A stretch of DNA of 64,000 bases from Flavobacterium flabelliforme (GCF_017948675.1 NZ_JAGFBU010000001.1:1240001-1304000); one strand, 5' to 3'. Shown: positions 25,765-35,016, counted from the stretch's first letter. Notes: generated from the letters alone by a model not told the origin. Translations and numbers: made by a program.

Positions 25765-26094
25765 TTACAAAGAGAAACTCTCTCCGCATCCACAAGTTCT
25801 GTTGGCATTCGGATTGTTAAAAACGAATCCTTTGCCATTTATTCCTCCTGAAAATTCTAAAATTGTTCCAGCCAAGTATAGAAAAGATTTTTTTTCTACA
25901 GCTATGGTTATGTCGTTGTCAATGAAAATCTTATCATCTTCATTTTTGGTTTTATCAAATTTCAAATCATAAGACAATCCAGAACATCCGCCGCTTTTTA
26001 CACCAACTCTCACGTAGTCTGTTGCAGCATCAAAACCATCATCTGACATTAGATCGATGATTTTTTTTCTTGCAGTGTCAGAAACTTTTATCAT
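25765..26094 (-). CDS. IscA/SufA/HesB family Fe-S carrier protein
   Basis: 109 residues. The three ligand cysteines are in GGCSG (Cys38) and CGCG (Cys102 and Cys104), as in A-type carriers. The C-terminus SFSL is typical. It accepts clusters from SufBC2D and delivers them to apo-proteins. It is first in the suf operon. On the minus strand TATCTTTG at 26202-26209 is a possible -7 box, but no TTG lies at the right distance, so the promoter is uncertain. Confidence 0.95.
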   Translation of the reverse strand: MIKVSDTARKKIIDLMSDDGFDAATDYVRVGVKSGGCSGLSYDLKFDKTKNEDDKIFIDNDITIAVEKKSFLYLAGTILEFSGGINGKGFVFNNPNANRTCGCGESFSL

Positions 26095-26351
26095 AAGTTC
26101 GTTTTTATTTGTTTTTATAAGTTCTGTAGCTCAAAAAATCAATTTAGTTCGATTTTTTAATTTACTATCGCACCTTATATTGATTTTGTCTAAATTAAGC
26201 ACAAAGATAGTATATAAAATGCTTTTTCCATAATGGATAACATTTTTATAACTAATCCTAAAATAGAGAAAAGCTATTCCTACATTATAATCTAAAAACA
26301 TATATATTTACACACTTTAACTTATAAATACTTACAAAAAATTAATCTTTT

Positions 26352-27311
26352 ATGGAAGAAAAATTACCTACAAAAATGAATTATAAACTCGATTTTAAAG
26401 GAAATGGAGAAGCTTTTTTTGGAATTGTTATCGTCAACTGGCTTTTAACAATTATCACTTTAGGAATTTATTATCCTTGGGCTAAGGCCAAGCAATTGCA
26501 ATTTATTTTCGGAAAATCTACTTTAAATGATGATCCATTTGCTTTTCACGGAACAGGAAAAGAAATGTTCAAAGGATTTGTCAAGGTTATTGGATTATTT
26601 ATTCTTTTAATGGTAATTATGGGCCTATTTATGTTTATGAAAATGCCTTTAATAGGTTTGTTGCTGTTTTATTTAGGAATTTTTGCTGTTCTTCCTTTAG
26701 CGATTCACGGATCATATCGTTATAGAATGTCTCGAACGTCATGGAGAGGGATTCGTTTTGGTTACAGAGGAGATAAAAAAGAATTTATTCAACTTTTCTT
26801 TAAATGGTTTTTCTTTACCATAATCTCACTTGGTATTTACGGATCTTGGTTCAAAATTAATTTGCGTAATTATGTATTAAGTAATGTTCGTTTTGGTGAT
26901 GCTCAATTGAATTATGATGGTGACGGAGGAGATTATTTTCTTTTAAATTTAAAAGGTTATTTCTTGACAATATTTACATTAGGTATTTATTCGTTTTGGT
27001 GGCAAAAAGATATTTTTGAATATTACATCGATAATTTATCATTACATAAAGAAGATAAGAAAATCGAGTTTACTTCAACAGCAACAGGAAGTGATTTTTT
27101 AGGATTGGTAATCATCAATCTTTTGATGATTGTTTTTACGCTTGGTCTTGGTTATGCTTGGGTAGCTACCAGAACTATCAAATTTATTTTTGACCATATA
27201 GCGTTAGAGGGTACAATTGATCTAGATACCTTGCAACAAACAGAAGAAAACTTTAAGGATGCAACGGGTGATGATATTAGTGATTTTTTAGATATCGATT
27301 TTATTGTATAA
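26352..27311 (+). CDS. DUF898 (YjgN-like) membrane protein
   Basis: A 319-residue inner-membrane protein with at least six hydrophobic segments. Three repeats of the type TIITLGIYYPWAKAK, IISLGIYGSWFKINL and IFTLGIYSFWWQKD, plus FTLGLGYAWVATR, are the hallmark of DUF898/YjgN proteins. Each helix ends in an aromatic-rich turn. Molecular function is unknown. Its stop is followed after 3 bases by the M48 protease start, so the two form a tight pair; the protease may act on, or be held by, this membrane protein. It is divergent from the suf operon across a 257-base spacer. Confidence 0.9.
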   Translation: MEEKLPTKMNYKLDFKGNGEAFFGIVIVNWLLTIITLGIYYPWAKAKQLQFIFGKSTLNDDPFAFHGTGKEMFKGFVKVIGLFILLMVIMGLFMFMKMPLIGLLLFYLGIFAVLPLAIHGSYRYRMSRTSWRGIRFGYRGDKKEFIQLFFKWFFFTIISLGIYGSWFKINLRNYVLSNVRFGDAQLNYDGDGGDYFLLNLKGYFLTIFTLGIYSFWWQKDIFEYYIDNLSLHKEDKKIEFTSTATGSDFLGLVIINLLMIVFTLGLGYAWVATRTIKFIFDHIALEGTIDLDTLQQTEENFKDATGDDISDFLDIDFIV

Positions 27312-27314
27312 AAC

Positions 27315-28385
27315 ATGAATGAAGAAGCTATTGCGATTTTTTACGATGGAAATTCATCTGTGCCTCAAAACATCATTATTTATTTAAATAAAAGTAAAGG
27401 GACTTTTTTATTTGAAACAGCAACAGGAATCAAAAAAGAATGGTTCGTAAAAGACGTTGTTATTGAAAATCAGAAAATAGGAATCCAGATGCATTATCAA
27501 AGTAAGGAAGCTCTAGAAATTGTAAAAATAACAGATGCTACTTTTATTCATTTAATAAAGGATTATAGAAAACAAAAAGGACACATAGGTTGGTATGAAC
27601 AATTAATTAATTCAGGTTTTAAAACCCATGCTCTCTTTGCGCTAATTATATTCGGACTCATAGGTCTAACGTATTTTTATGCCATTCCTTGGGTAGGAGA
27701 AAAAGCCGTTGCTATTGTACCGGAAAGTTATGACAATACCTTGGGAGAAAGTTTCCGAGAGAATAATATGCTTTTTTCTCAAGTTGATACTACTAAAACA
27801 AAATCTCTGAATGCTTTCGCAAAAGAGTTACAACTTAATAATTCTAAGCCTTTGCGATTCATTTTTGTTAAAGAAGATATTGTAAATGCATTTGCACTTC
27901 CTGATGGTACGATTGTAGTTTACTCTGGAATTGTTGATAAAATGAAAGATTATGATGAACTAGTAGCGCTTTTAGGTCATGAATCCTCTCACGTTAATAA
28001 CAGACATGGTATGAAAATGTTGTGTAGAAATTTATCTGGATATTTATTTATTTCGGCAATATTAGGTGATGCTAATGGTGTAATGGCAATTATAGGAGGC
28101 AATGTTAATAGTTTGCAATCACTTTCCTTTTCTAGAAAGTTTGAGCAAGAAGCAGATTTGGAGGGTTTTAAAATTATGACTCAAAATCAAGTGAATCCAA
28201 AGGGGATGTCGGCTCTTTTTGATCGTTTAAAATCTAAAAATAATTTATCGCTACCTCAGTTTTTAAGTTCACATCCAATTACAGAAGAACGAATAAAATT
28301 TAGTAATAAGCTAATCGCTGAAAAGAAATATGCAGTAAGAGAAAATGAAAAATTAGCGATATTGTTTGATCAACTCAAACAATAA
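27315..28385 (+). CDS. M48-family membrane-bound zinc metallopeptidase
   Basis: 356 residues. The N-terminal about 90 residues are a small beta-rich domain (FYDGNSSVPQNIIIYL, FLFETATGIKKEWFVKDV). One membrane helix follows (HALFALIIFGLIGLTYFYAI), then the M48 peptidase domain. The zinc motif HESSH is at 222-226 and the third ligand region is QEADLEGFKIM. SSHP near the C-terminus is also family-typical. The catalytic part is predicted to face the periplasm, so it may degrade envelope proteins like BepA/YcaL types. It is translationally close to the DUF898 gene upstream. Confidence 0.9.
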   Translation: MNEEAIAIFYDGNSSVPQNIIIYLNKSKGTFLFETATGIKKEWFVKDVVIENQKIGIQMHYQSKEALEIVKITDATFIHLIKDYRKQKGHIGWYEQLINSGFKTHALFALIIFGLIGLTYFYAIPWVGEKAVAIVPESYDNTLGESFRENNMLFSQVDTTKTKSLNAFAKELQLNNSKPLRFIFVKEDIVNAFALPDGTIVVYSGIVDKMKDYDELVALLGHESSHVNNRHGMKMLCRNLSGYLFISAILGDANGVMAIIGGNVNSLQSLSFSRKFEQEADLEGFKIMTQNQVNPKGMSALFDRLKSKNNLSLPQFLSSHPITEERIKFSNKLIAEKKYAVRENEKLAILFDQLKQ

Positions 28386-28408
28386 TAGCCTAATCGAATA
28401 CTATTTTG

Positions 28409-28452
28409 AGCCACATTTTTTAGTTTTATAGACTAGAAAGTGTGGCTTTTTT
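28409..28452 (+). terminator. Terminator of the DUF898/M48 unit
   Basis: AGCCACA (28409-28415) pairs with TGTGGCT (28441-28447), followed by a T tract. It lies 24 bases after the M48 stop. Confidence 0.7.
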
Positions 28453-28480
28453 GATTGTAGATAAAAGTTAAAATCAAAAA

Positions 28481-28507
28481 TTGTTAAGCCAGAATCGGCT
28501 ATATTTG
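28481..28507 (+). promoter_or_regulatory. Candidate promoter of the MBL-fold hydrolase gene
   Basis: TTG (28481-28483) and TATATTTG (28500-28507) with a 16-base spacer. The -7 box is perfect; the spacer is slightly short. The ATG is 29 bases downstream of it. Confidence 0.6.
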
Positions 28508-28535
28508 GGCAATCAAGTTTGTAAAATAAGAAAAC

Positions 28536-29396
28536 ATGAAATTATATCCTATAGAAACCGGAAATTTTAAATTGGATGGTGGCGCTATGTTTGGAGTGGT
28601 GCCTAAAACGATTTGGAATAAAACAAATCCAGCAGATGAAAACAATTTAATTGATATTGCCGCTCGCTGTTTGTTAATTGAAGATGGTAATAAACTGATT
28701 CTGATAGATACTGGAATGGGTAACAAACAATCGGAAAAGTTCTTTGGTTATTATTCTCTTTGGGGAAGCCATTCGATGGATAAGTCTTTAGCAAAATACG
28801 GTTTTCACCGAGATGATATTACCGATGTTTTTATGACGCATTTGCATTTTGACCACTGTGGAGGAAGCGTACAATGGAACTCAGCTAAGACAGGTTATGA
28901 ACCTGCTTTTAAAAACGCTAAATTCTGGAGCAATAAAAGCCATTGGGAATGGGCTACAAAACCAAACCCGAGAGAGAAAGCCTCTTTTTTGTCTGAGAAT
29001 ATTTTGCCAATGCAAGAAAGTGGACAGTTGCATTTTATTGAGAAACCAGAAGGAGATTTTCTAGCGGAATCAGAACTTGGTTTTGGTATCTTCTTTGCCG
29101 ACGGACATACTGAAAAACAGATGATTCCGCACATAAAATATAAAGATAAAACTATCGCTTTTTGTGCTGATTTATTGGCTACAGCAGGGCATATTCCTAT
29201 ACCTTATGTAATGGGTTATGATACGCGACCTTTATTAACCATGCCAGAGAAAACAAAATTTCTTACTGCGGCTGCAGATAATAATTATTTTTTATTCTTA
29301 GAACATGACGCACACAATGAAATTATAACAGTTCAGCACACCGAAAAAGGCGTTCGATTAAACGAGGTTTTTAGCTGTGAAGAAGTCTTAATGTAG
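28536..29396 (+). CDS. MBL-fold metallo-hydrolase
   Basis: 286 residues, no signal peptide. THLHFDHCGG is the HxHxDH zinc motif, preceded by LIDTGMG. FADGHTEKQMIPHI and FCADLLATAGHIPIPYVMGYD supply the further metal ligands (His and Asp), and FLEHDAH is the last. The two-zinc pattern points to a cytoplasmic lactonase- or ester-hydrolase-like enzyme of the quorum-quenching-type subgroup, but the substrate cannot be inferred. It is monocistronic as far as spacing shows. Confidence 0.92.
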   Translation: MKLYPIETGNFKLDGGAMFGVVPKTIWNKTNPADENNLIDIAARCLLIEDGNKLILIDTGMGNKQSEKFFGYYSLWGSHSMDKSLAKYGFHRDDITDVFMTHLHFDHCGGSVQWNSAKTGYEPAFKNAKFWSNKSHWEWATKPNPREKASFLSENILPMQESGQLHFIEKPEGDFLAESELGFGIFFADGHTEKQMIPHIKYKDKTIAFCADLLATAGHIPIPYVMGYDTRPLLTMPEKTKFLTAAADNNYFLFLEHDAHNEIITVQHTEKGVRLNEVFSCEEVLM

Positions 29397-29469
29397 TGTT
29401 AATAAGAGTTGACGTTGTAACAAAAAAAATTATTTTAGACAAATATTTCAAAAATTAAATAGAAACGAA

Positions 29470-31092
29470 ATGAATACCATTAAACCCATTTACATATCTG
29501 CCTTCGCTTTATTAATTTTGGCAGGATGTGGTACAACAAAACAGGTTGTAAAAACTACTGATCATGTTGCTATAACTGCTCCTTTAAATGTTCATAAAAA
29601 GGCACCATTAACCGAAATGGAACTAAAACGATGGAGTCATTTAGATATCGTAAACGATACCATTCCGGGGATGAGTGTAGATAGAGCTTATGCTGAATTA
29701 TTAAAAGATAAAAAAGGAGTGCCTGTAATTGTTGGAATTGTAGATTCAGGAGTAGATATTGAGCACGAAGATCTTAAATCAGTACTTTGGACTAATACTA
29801 AAGAAATTCCTGGTAACGGAATAGACGATGATAATAATGGTTATATAGATGACATTCACGGTTGGAATTTTCTGGGTGACATCACTAAGGAAAATTTAGA
29901 ATACGAAAGGATTATAAAAGATAAAAGCATAGCAGATGATGCAACTTATCAAGCAGCAAAAGCAACGAATGATAAAAAAGTTGCTGAAGCAGTTATGGGT
30001 AAATCTCGTTTAGAAGAAATGCTAGCTGCTATAAAAGAAGGTGATGCCGTTTTGGTAAAACATTTTGGTAAACCTGTATATACTATTGAAGATGTTAAAG
30101 CAATAACTTCAAAAGATGCTGCAGTAGAAAAAAGTAAAACAGTCATGCAAAGAATGCTTTCTTTTGGTTTGCCTGTGGCTGAATTAAAAGAGGCAATCGA
30201 AAAAGATCTTGAGGATTCTAAAGCACTAGTTAGTGGAGAAAATCTTAAAACAGATTACCGTAAAGTGTTAGTAGATAATCCAAACGATATTAAAGATGTG
30301 AAATACGGAAACAATAATGTAATGGGTCCAGACAAGAAAGAAATTCTTCATGGTACGCACGTTGCAGGTATTGTAGCTCAAAGTAGACACAATGATTTAG
30401 GTGGAGATGGTGTTGCTAATAATGTTCAAATTCTTACTGTTCGTGCAGTGCCAGACGGTGATGAGTACGATAAAGATATTGCTTTAGGGATTCGTTATGC
30501 AGTAGATAATGGAGCTAAAGTAATTAATGGAAGTTTTGGAAAAAGTTTTTCTCCGCACAAACAATGGGTTTATGACGCTATAAAATATGCAGAATCAAAA
30601 GATGTATTGTTTGTTCATGCAGCTGGTAATGACGCAAAAGATATTGATTATGCAGATAATTATCCAACAGACGCAGATGATAAAAAAACGGAATATGCAG
30701 ATAATGTAATCACTATTGGAGCCTTAAATTATGAATACGGAGATAAAGTAGTGGCTCGTTTTTCTAATATCGGAAAAATAAATGTAGACGTTTTTGCACC
30801 AGGAGTACAAATTTATGCTACTACGCCAAACAATACTTACCAGTATTTACAAGGAACTTCAATGGCTGCACCTAATGTTGCTGGTGTTGCTGCATTGATC
30901 CGTTCTTATTATCCAAAATTATCAGCAAAACAAGTAAAACAAATTTTGATGGATTCTGGAGTGGCCATTACAACTAATGTAATTGTAGGAGGAAAAGCTA
31001 ATGACACTCGTCCTTTTACGGTTTTATCTAAATCAGGAAAAATAGTAAATGCCTATAATGCTTTATTGATGGCAGAAAAAATGTCTAAATAA
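29470..31092 (+). CDS. S8 (subtilisin-like) serine peptidase, lipoprotein
   Basis: 540 residues. The signal peptide ends LILAGCG, with Cys20 as lipid anchor, so the enzyme works in the periplasm or on the surface. The catalytic triad is Asp92 (IVDSGVD), His294 (HGTHVAG) and Ser464 (GTSMAAP). About 200 residues separate Asp from His, much more than in classic subtilisins; this helical insertion, rich in Lys/Glu/Ala, is usual for this Bacteroidota subgroup. There is no T9SS C-terminal domain. The M1 peptidase lies downstream beyond a terminator-like hairpin. Confidence 0.94.
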   Translation: MNTIKPIYISAFALLILAGCGTTKQVVKTTDHVAITAPLNVHKKAPLTEMELKRWSHLDIVNDTIPGMSVDRAYAELLKDKKGVPVIVGIVDSGVDIEHEDLKSVLWTNTKEIPGNGIDDDNNGYIDDIHGWNFLGDITKENLEYERIIKDKSIADDATYQAAKATNDKKVAEAVMGKSRLEEMLAAIKEGDAVLVKHFGKPVYTIEDVKAITSKDAAVEKSKTVMQRMLSFGLPVAELKEAIEKDLEDSKALVSGENLKTDYRKVLVDNPNDIKDVKYGNNNVMGPDKKEILHGTHVAGIVAQSRHNDLGGDGVANNVQILTVRAVPDGDEYDKDIALGIRYAVDNGAKVINGSFGKSFSPHKQWVYDAIKYAESKDVLFVHAAGNDAKDIDYADNYPTDADDKKTEYADNVITIGALNYEYGDKVVARFSNIGKINVDVFAPGVQIYATTPNNTYQYLQGTSMAAPNVAGVAALIRSYYPKLSAKQVKQILMDSGVAITTNVIVGGKANDTRPFTVLSKSGKIVNAYNALLMAEKMSK

Positions 31093-31117
31093 TACGAATA
31101 GTTAAATCATTCACTTA

Positions 31118-31150
31118 ATGGAAGGGCAATTTGTCCTTCCATTTATATTT
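31118..31150 (+). terminator. Hairpin between the S8 and M1 peptidase genes
   Basis: ATGGAAGG (31118-31125) pairs with CCTTCCAT (31135-31142) and is followed by a T-rich stretch. It lies 25 bases past the S8 stop and 10 bases before the M1 start, so it may be a partial terminator within a two-gene unit. Confidence 0.6.
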
Positions 31151-31159
31151 TAATTTAAT

Positions 31160-33031
31160 ATGAAAAAAATAATAGTATTCGCATTTCTTACTCTAAGTTT
31201 TGGAACTGCATTCGCTCAGAATAATGCCTATTGGCAGCAACACGTTGATTACAAAATGGACGTGACGATGGATGTTAAAAATTATAAATACAACGGGAAA
31301 CAAGAGTTAGTCTACACAAATAACTCATCGGATACTTTAAAGAAAGTTTATTATCACTTGTACAATAATGCTTTTCAACCCGGAAGCGAAATGGATGCCA
31401 GGGTGCAAACCATAAAAGATCCAGATGCAAGAATGGTAAATAAAATAAAAGTAGATGGAAAAGACGTTAAAGAAAGCCGAATCAAAACTTTAAAACCAAA
31501 TGAAATAGGGTATTTGAACATTACTAATTTCAAACAAGATGGTGTAACAGCTGCAACAAAAACGGCAGGGACAATTCTTGAAGTTACTTTGGCTAAACCA
31601 ATTTTACCTAATACAAAAACTACTTTTACATTAGATTTTGCTGGTCAAGTTCCCGTTCAAATTCGTCGTTCTGGAAGAAACAATGTTGAAGGTGTCGAGT
31701 TGTCAATGGCGCAATGGTATCCAAAAATGGCCGAATTTGATTTTGAAGGTTGGCACGCAGATCCTTATATAGCGAGAGAATTTCATGGGGTTTGGGGAAA
31801 TTTTGATGTAAATATTACCATTGACAAAGATTATGTTTTAGGCGGAACAGGATATTTACAAAACAAAAACGAAATAGGACACGGATATCAAGACGCTGGA
31901 GTTGTAGTATCTATTCCTAAGAAAACAAAGACTTTAACTTGGCATTTTAATGCACCAATGGTTCATGACTTTACTTGGGCTGCAGATAAAGAGTATATTC
32001 ACGATGTAGTCAAAGGACCAAATAATGTTGATTTGCATTTTCTTTACAAGAACAACCCGAAATACATTCAAAATTGGAAAAATTTGCAACCAAAAACGGT
32101 TGAGTTAATGAATGTTTACAATCAAACAGTTGGAGATTATCCATACAAACAATATTCAGTGATTCAAGGTGGCGATGGCGGAATGGAATATGCCATGTGT
32201 ACTTTGATCTTAGGACAAGGTACTTTTGAAGGTTTACTTGGAGTAACTGCTCATGAAATGGCACACTCTTGGTTTCAGCACGTTTTAGCTTCTAACGAAT
32301 TAAAGCACGGATGGATGGATGAAGGATTTACTTCATTCCTTGAAGATTTTGGATCTAATGAAATAGCAGATAAAAAAGTAGAAAATCCATTTGCAGGAGC
32401 GTATAAAAATTATTATTCGATGGCAAATTCAGGTAAGGAATTACCACAGACTACTCATGCTGATCGCTTTGATGAAAATCGAGTTTATAGTATTACCTCT
32501 TATAGTAAAGGAGAAGTTTTCTTAGCGCAATTAATTTATTTGGTTGGGAAAGAAAATCTCATGAAAACTTTAAAGAAATATTATAGTGATTTCAAATTTA
32601 AGCATCCTACTCCAAATGATATTAAAAGATCTGCAGAAAGAGTCTCTGGTGCAACTTTAGATTGGTATTTGACAGATTGGACAAAAACGACCAATACTAT
32701 TGATTACGGTATAAAATCAGTTGAAGAAAACGGAGATCAAACGAAAATTAGTCTGGAAAGAATCGGTAGAATGGCTATGCCAATAGATCTTTTAGTAGAA
32801 TATACAGATGGAACAATGGAGAGTTTTTATATTCCCTTGCGAATGATGAATTTTGAAAAAGAAAATCCAACTCCAGCAATTAAGAGAACGATTCTTTCTG
32901 ATTGGGCTTGGGCGTTTCCTACCAAAGAATTTACCATTCCAAAAGCAAAGAGTTCAATTAAGAAAATTACTATAGACCCAAGTGGTTTAATGGCGGATGT
33001 AAAACAAGAAAATAATGTTTACAAACAATAA
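31160..33031 (+). CDS. M1-family zinc aminopeptidase, exported
   Basis: 623 residues. A signal peptide ends at about residue 20 (SFGTAFAQ). The N-terminal beta domain (YKMDVTMDVKNYKYNGKQELVYTNNS) is followed by the gluzincin domain with HEMAH (His365, Glu366, His369) and the third ligand Glu388 in WMDEGF. The exopeptidase GxMEN motif is replaced by GGMEYA, as in other M1 proteins of this phylum, so strict aminopeptidase activity is not certain. It is probably periplasmic and works with the upstream S8 peptidase in peptide breakdown. Confidence 0.92.
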   Translation: MKKIIVFAFLTLSFGTAFAQNNAYWQQHVDYKMDVTMDVKNYKYNGKQELVYTNNSSDTLKKVYYHLYNNAFQPGSEMDARVQTIKDPDARMVNKIKVDGKDVKESRIKTLKPNEIGYLNITNFKQDGVTAATKTAGTILEVTLAKPILPNTKTTFTLDFAGQVPVQIRRSGRNNVEGVELSMAQWYPKMAEFDFEGWHADPYIAREFHGVWGNFDVNITIDKDYVLGGTGYLQNKNEIGHGYQDAGVVVSIPKKTKTLTWHFNAPMVHDFTWAADKEYIHDVVKGPNNVDLHFLYKNNPKYIQNWKNLQPKTVELMNVYNQTVGDYPYKQYSVIQGGDGGMEYAMCTLILGQGTFEGLLGVTAHEMAHSWFQHVLASNELKHGWMDEGFTSFLEDFGSNEIADKKVENPFAGAYKNYYSMANSGKELPQTTHADRFDENRVYSITSYSKGEVFLAQLIYLVGKENLMKTLKKYYSDFKFKHPTPNDIKRSAERVSGATLDWYLTDWTKTTNTIDYGIKSVEENGDQTKISLERIGRMAMPIDLLVEYTDGTMESFYIPLRMMNFEKENPTPAIKRTILSDWAWAFPTKEFTIPKAKSSIKKITIDPSGLMADVKQENNVYKQ

Positions 33032-33059
33032 AAATTTTCTAAAAATTCAAGATTGATTT

Positions 33060-33461
33060 ATGGACATTAAATTTAATGAAGCAGACAAAGCTCTCGAAAT
33101 AAAAGATGGACTAAGAAAAAATGTATTTTTAATCAAGTTTCTAATGATTTTAAATTTGATTAATTCTGTCTTAAATTTATCTGATTTGAATAGTGGTAAC
33201 TTTGGATTTATAAAAATAATCTGGGCCATTTTAGGAGCTATATCAATTGTAATTCTGTATAAGTTTATTGTAAAAAAATCCTCTTTAGAGAAAGTACCTA
33301 TCGATCAAATAAAAGGATTAAAGGAACGAATTTTCATGGGTCGAAAGAAATACTTTTTAGAATTGACTAACGGTAAAAACCGCGATCTTTTAGAAGTGAA
33401 ATCAGAATCAGATTTTAAGCAATTGAAAAAGATGCTTCAAAAAAATGATATACAAGTTTAA
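33060..33461 (+). CDS. Small membrane protein, function unknown
   Basis: 133 residues. It has a hydrophobic stretch at about 22-42 (NVFLIKFLMILNLINSVLNL), a second at about 50-72 (GFIKIIWAILGAISIVILYKFIV), and a basic cytoplasmic-type tail (IKGLKERIFMGRKKYFLELTNGKNRDLLEV). No family is recognised. It begins 28 bases after the M1 peptidase stop, probably in the same transcript, and ends at a strong terminator. Confidence 0.7.
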   Translation: MDIKFNEADKALEIKDGLRKNVFLIKFLMILNLINSVLNLSDLNSGNFGFIKIIWAILGAISIVILYKFIVKKSSLEKVPIDQIKGLKERIFMGRKKYFLELTNGKNRDLLEVKSESDFKQLKKMLQKNDIQV

Positions 33462-33503
33462 ATGTAAAAGGGTGCAAATATTTATTTGCACCCTTTTACA
33501 TTT
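33460..33503. terminator. Strong bidirectional terminator
   Basis: A perfect 21-bp stem with a 2-base loop (33460-33480 with 33483-33503), core GGGTGCAAATA/TATTTGCACCC. It overlaps the stop codon of the small membrane protein gene and lies 16 bases from the convergent FAD oxidoreductase stop. Confidence 0.88.
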
Positions 33504-33519
33504 ATTATAAATACCAGAG

Positions 33520-34725
33520 CTATCTTCTAAATTTAAAATAATCAGAAAGAGCATGTTTCTTGTTTTTTAGCATTTCAGAGACTAACTCCATTCCAATTAC
33601 GGAGAAAGTAATTCCATTTCCGCCAAAACCTAAAACAAAATAGGTGCTTTTAAAATTTGGATGTTCTCCTATATAAGGCAATCCATCTTTGGTCTCGCCA
33701 AATGTTCCTGCCCAAACAAAATCCATGCGAAAGTCATAATTTGGTAAAATTTTGTTCAAATACTTCGTCAATTTTGTTGCCTTATCAGTAAGTAGTGAAT
33801 CCCTTTTATGTGCATCTACAAATTCTTCGTCTTCACCGCCAATCAGCAACCGGTTGTCATCGGTAGTTCGCATATAAATATAGGGTTCTGCAGTATTCCA
33901 AAAAAGAGTATTATTAAGATGAGATTGATCATCTTCGAATCTCTCACCTACCATTGCATAGGTAGATAAAAGCTTCACAAAATCATCTTTAATGATCTCG
34001 GTACTTTCAAAACCATTGCAATAAATTAGTTTCTTAGCCTTAATTGTAGTGCCATGTTCTGTTAAAACTTCAACTCCAGTTTCAAGATAAGTTACTTTTT
34101 TGATGTCTGTTTTATCAAATATATTTAATCCTTTTTTATGATTAAAGGCTAAAATATCATGAGCTAATTTAAACGCATCAATACTTCCTCCTTGTTCAGA
34201 AAGGATGCCTCCATATGAATTTTTAATTTGAAATTGACTATCAATCTCATCAGCTTCAAGCCACTTAACGGGCATTCCAATGTTTTTTCGGGCCTCAAAT
34301 TCTTTTTTTAATCCAGCAACATCTTTTTTGAAAGCCGCAAAATAAAGGGATTCTTTTTTCTTAAAACCACAGTCAGATTTTATGTCTTTAACAATTTGCT
34401 CTAAGGCATCAATAGATTTATAACAAGCCCAATAACTTTCTTCGGCAGCTTTTTTGCCAATTTGATCTGTAAGTTGATAAAGCGGAATGTCAATCTCATA
34501 TTGAAGCATTGATGTTGTAGCTGATGTACTACCATGCCCAATTTCTCTGCGATCTATTAAAGTAGTTTTATAGCCGTCTTTTATGCATTGATGGGCAATT
34601 AGACTTCCTGTAATTCCGCCACCTACAATTAAAACTTCAGTTTCTAAATCTTCTCTCAAGGAAGGATAGGAATTGATTATTCCATTTTTTACTAACCAAA
34701 AAGGTTCACTAGATTTTAGTTTCAT
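33520..34725 (-). CDS. FAD-dependent oxidoreductase (DAO family)
   Basis: 401 residues. The N-terminal VLIVGGGITGSLIAHQC is the FAD-binding GxGxxG fold. GHGSTSATTSMLQYEIDIPLYQL follows as in glycine/D-amino-acid oxidase-type enzymes, and the C-terminal DGLPYIGEHPNFKSTYFVLGFGGNGIT is the second FAD contact. It probably oxidises a C-N bond of an amine or amino acid; substrate unknown. It is soluble. Upstream lies the terminator and a decayed threonine dehydrogenase tail. TAAATTTG at 34742-34749 on the minus strand is a possible -7 box without a well-placed TTG. Confidence 0.9.
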   Translation of the reverse strand: MKLKSSEPFWLVKNGIINSYPSLREDLETEVLIVGGGITGSLIAHQCIKDGYKTTLIDRREIGHGSTSATTSMLQYEIDIPLYQLTDQIGKKAAEESYWACYKSIDALEQIVKDIKSDCGFKKKESLYFAAFKKDVAGLKKEFEARKNIGMPVKWLEADEIDSQFQIKNSYGGILSEQGGSIDAFKLAHDILAFNHKKGLNIFDKTDIKKVTYLETGVEVLTEHGTTIKAKKLIYCNGFESTEIIKDDFVKLLSTYAMVGERFEDDQSHLNNTLFWNTAEPYIYMRTTDDNRLLIGGEDEEFVDAHKRDSLLTDKATKLTKYLNKILPNYDFRMDFVWAGTFGETKDGLPYIGEHPNFKSTYFVLGFGGNGITFSVIGMELVSEMLKNKKHALSDYFKFRR

Positions 34726-34802
34726 AAAGCTTCTTTTTTATCAAATTTAGTAAAAAAAATCTTTTTAATAAATTACATAATGATAGAATAAGAGATTGAA
34801 TT

Positions 34803-34854
34803 AAAAAAAATGAGCTTATAAAAATCAGATTTTTGTCTAATTTTTATAAGCTCA
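34803..34854 (-). terminator. Terminator beside the decayed threonine dehydrogenase tail
   Basis: TGAGCTTATAAAAAT (34811-34825) pairs perfectly with ATTTTTATAAGCTCA (34840-34854). On the minus strand it is followed by a run of eight T. It lies 22 bases after the stop of the decayed tail at 34876, as if it once ended a full-length gene there. Confidence 0.82.
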
Positions 34855-34875
34855 ACTGCCAAAATATTATAAATA

Positions 34876-35016
34876 TTATTTTTTAGGTTCACTAAGGTTT
34901 TCCAACATATCCGTTGTCATGGTTTCCAAATCAAATTTGTGTTTCTAGTTTCAATCTTTTCTAGCTTCAGCATCATCAATACTGGCAGGCCAGCTGTCCG
35001 CAATTTTTTGACGGAA
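34876..35016 (-). pseudogene. Decayed 3' end of a threonine dehydrogenase gene
   Basis: Bases 34906-35016 match 37510-37620, the end of the intact dehydrogenase gene, at 105 of 111 positions by hand alignment with no gaps. Read in frame it gives SIDDAEARKD, a TGA, N, a TAG, then KHKFDLETMTTDMLENLSEPKK and a stop. Both internal stops replace Trp codons of the intact gene (DWNWKH). Beyond 35016 the match ends abruptly. The two copies differ after DMLE: the intact gene ends HLK while this one ends NLSEPKK. Confidence 0.9.
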
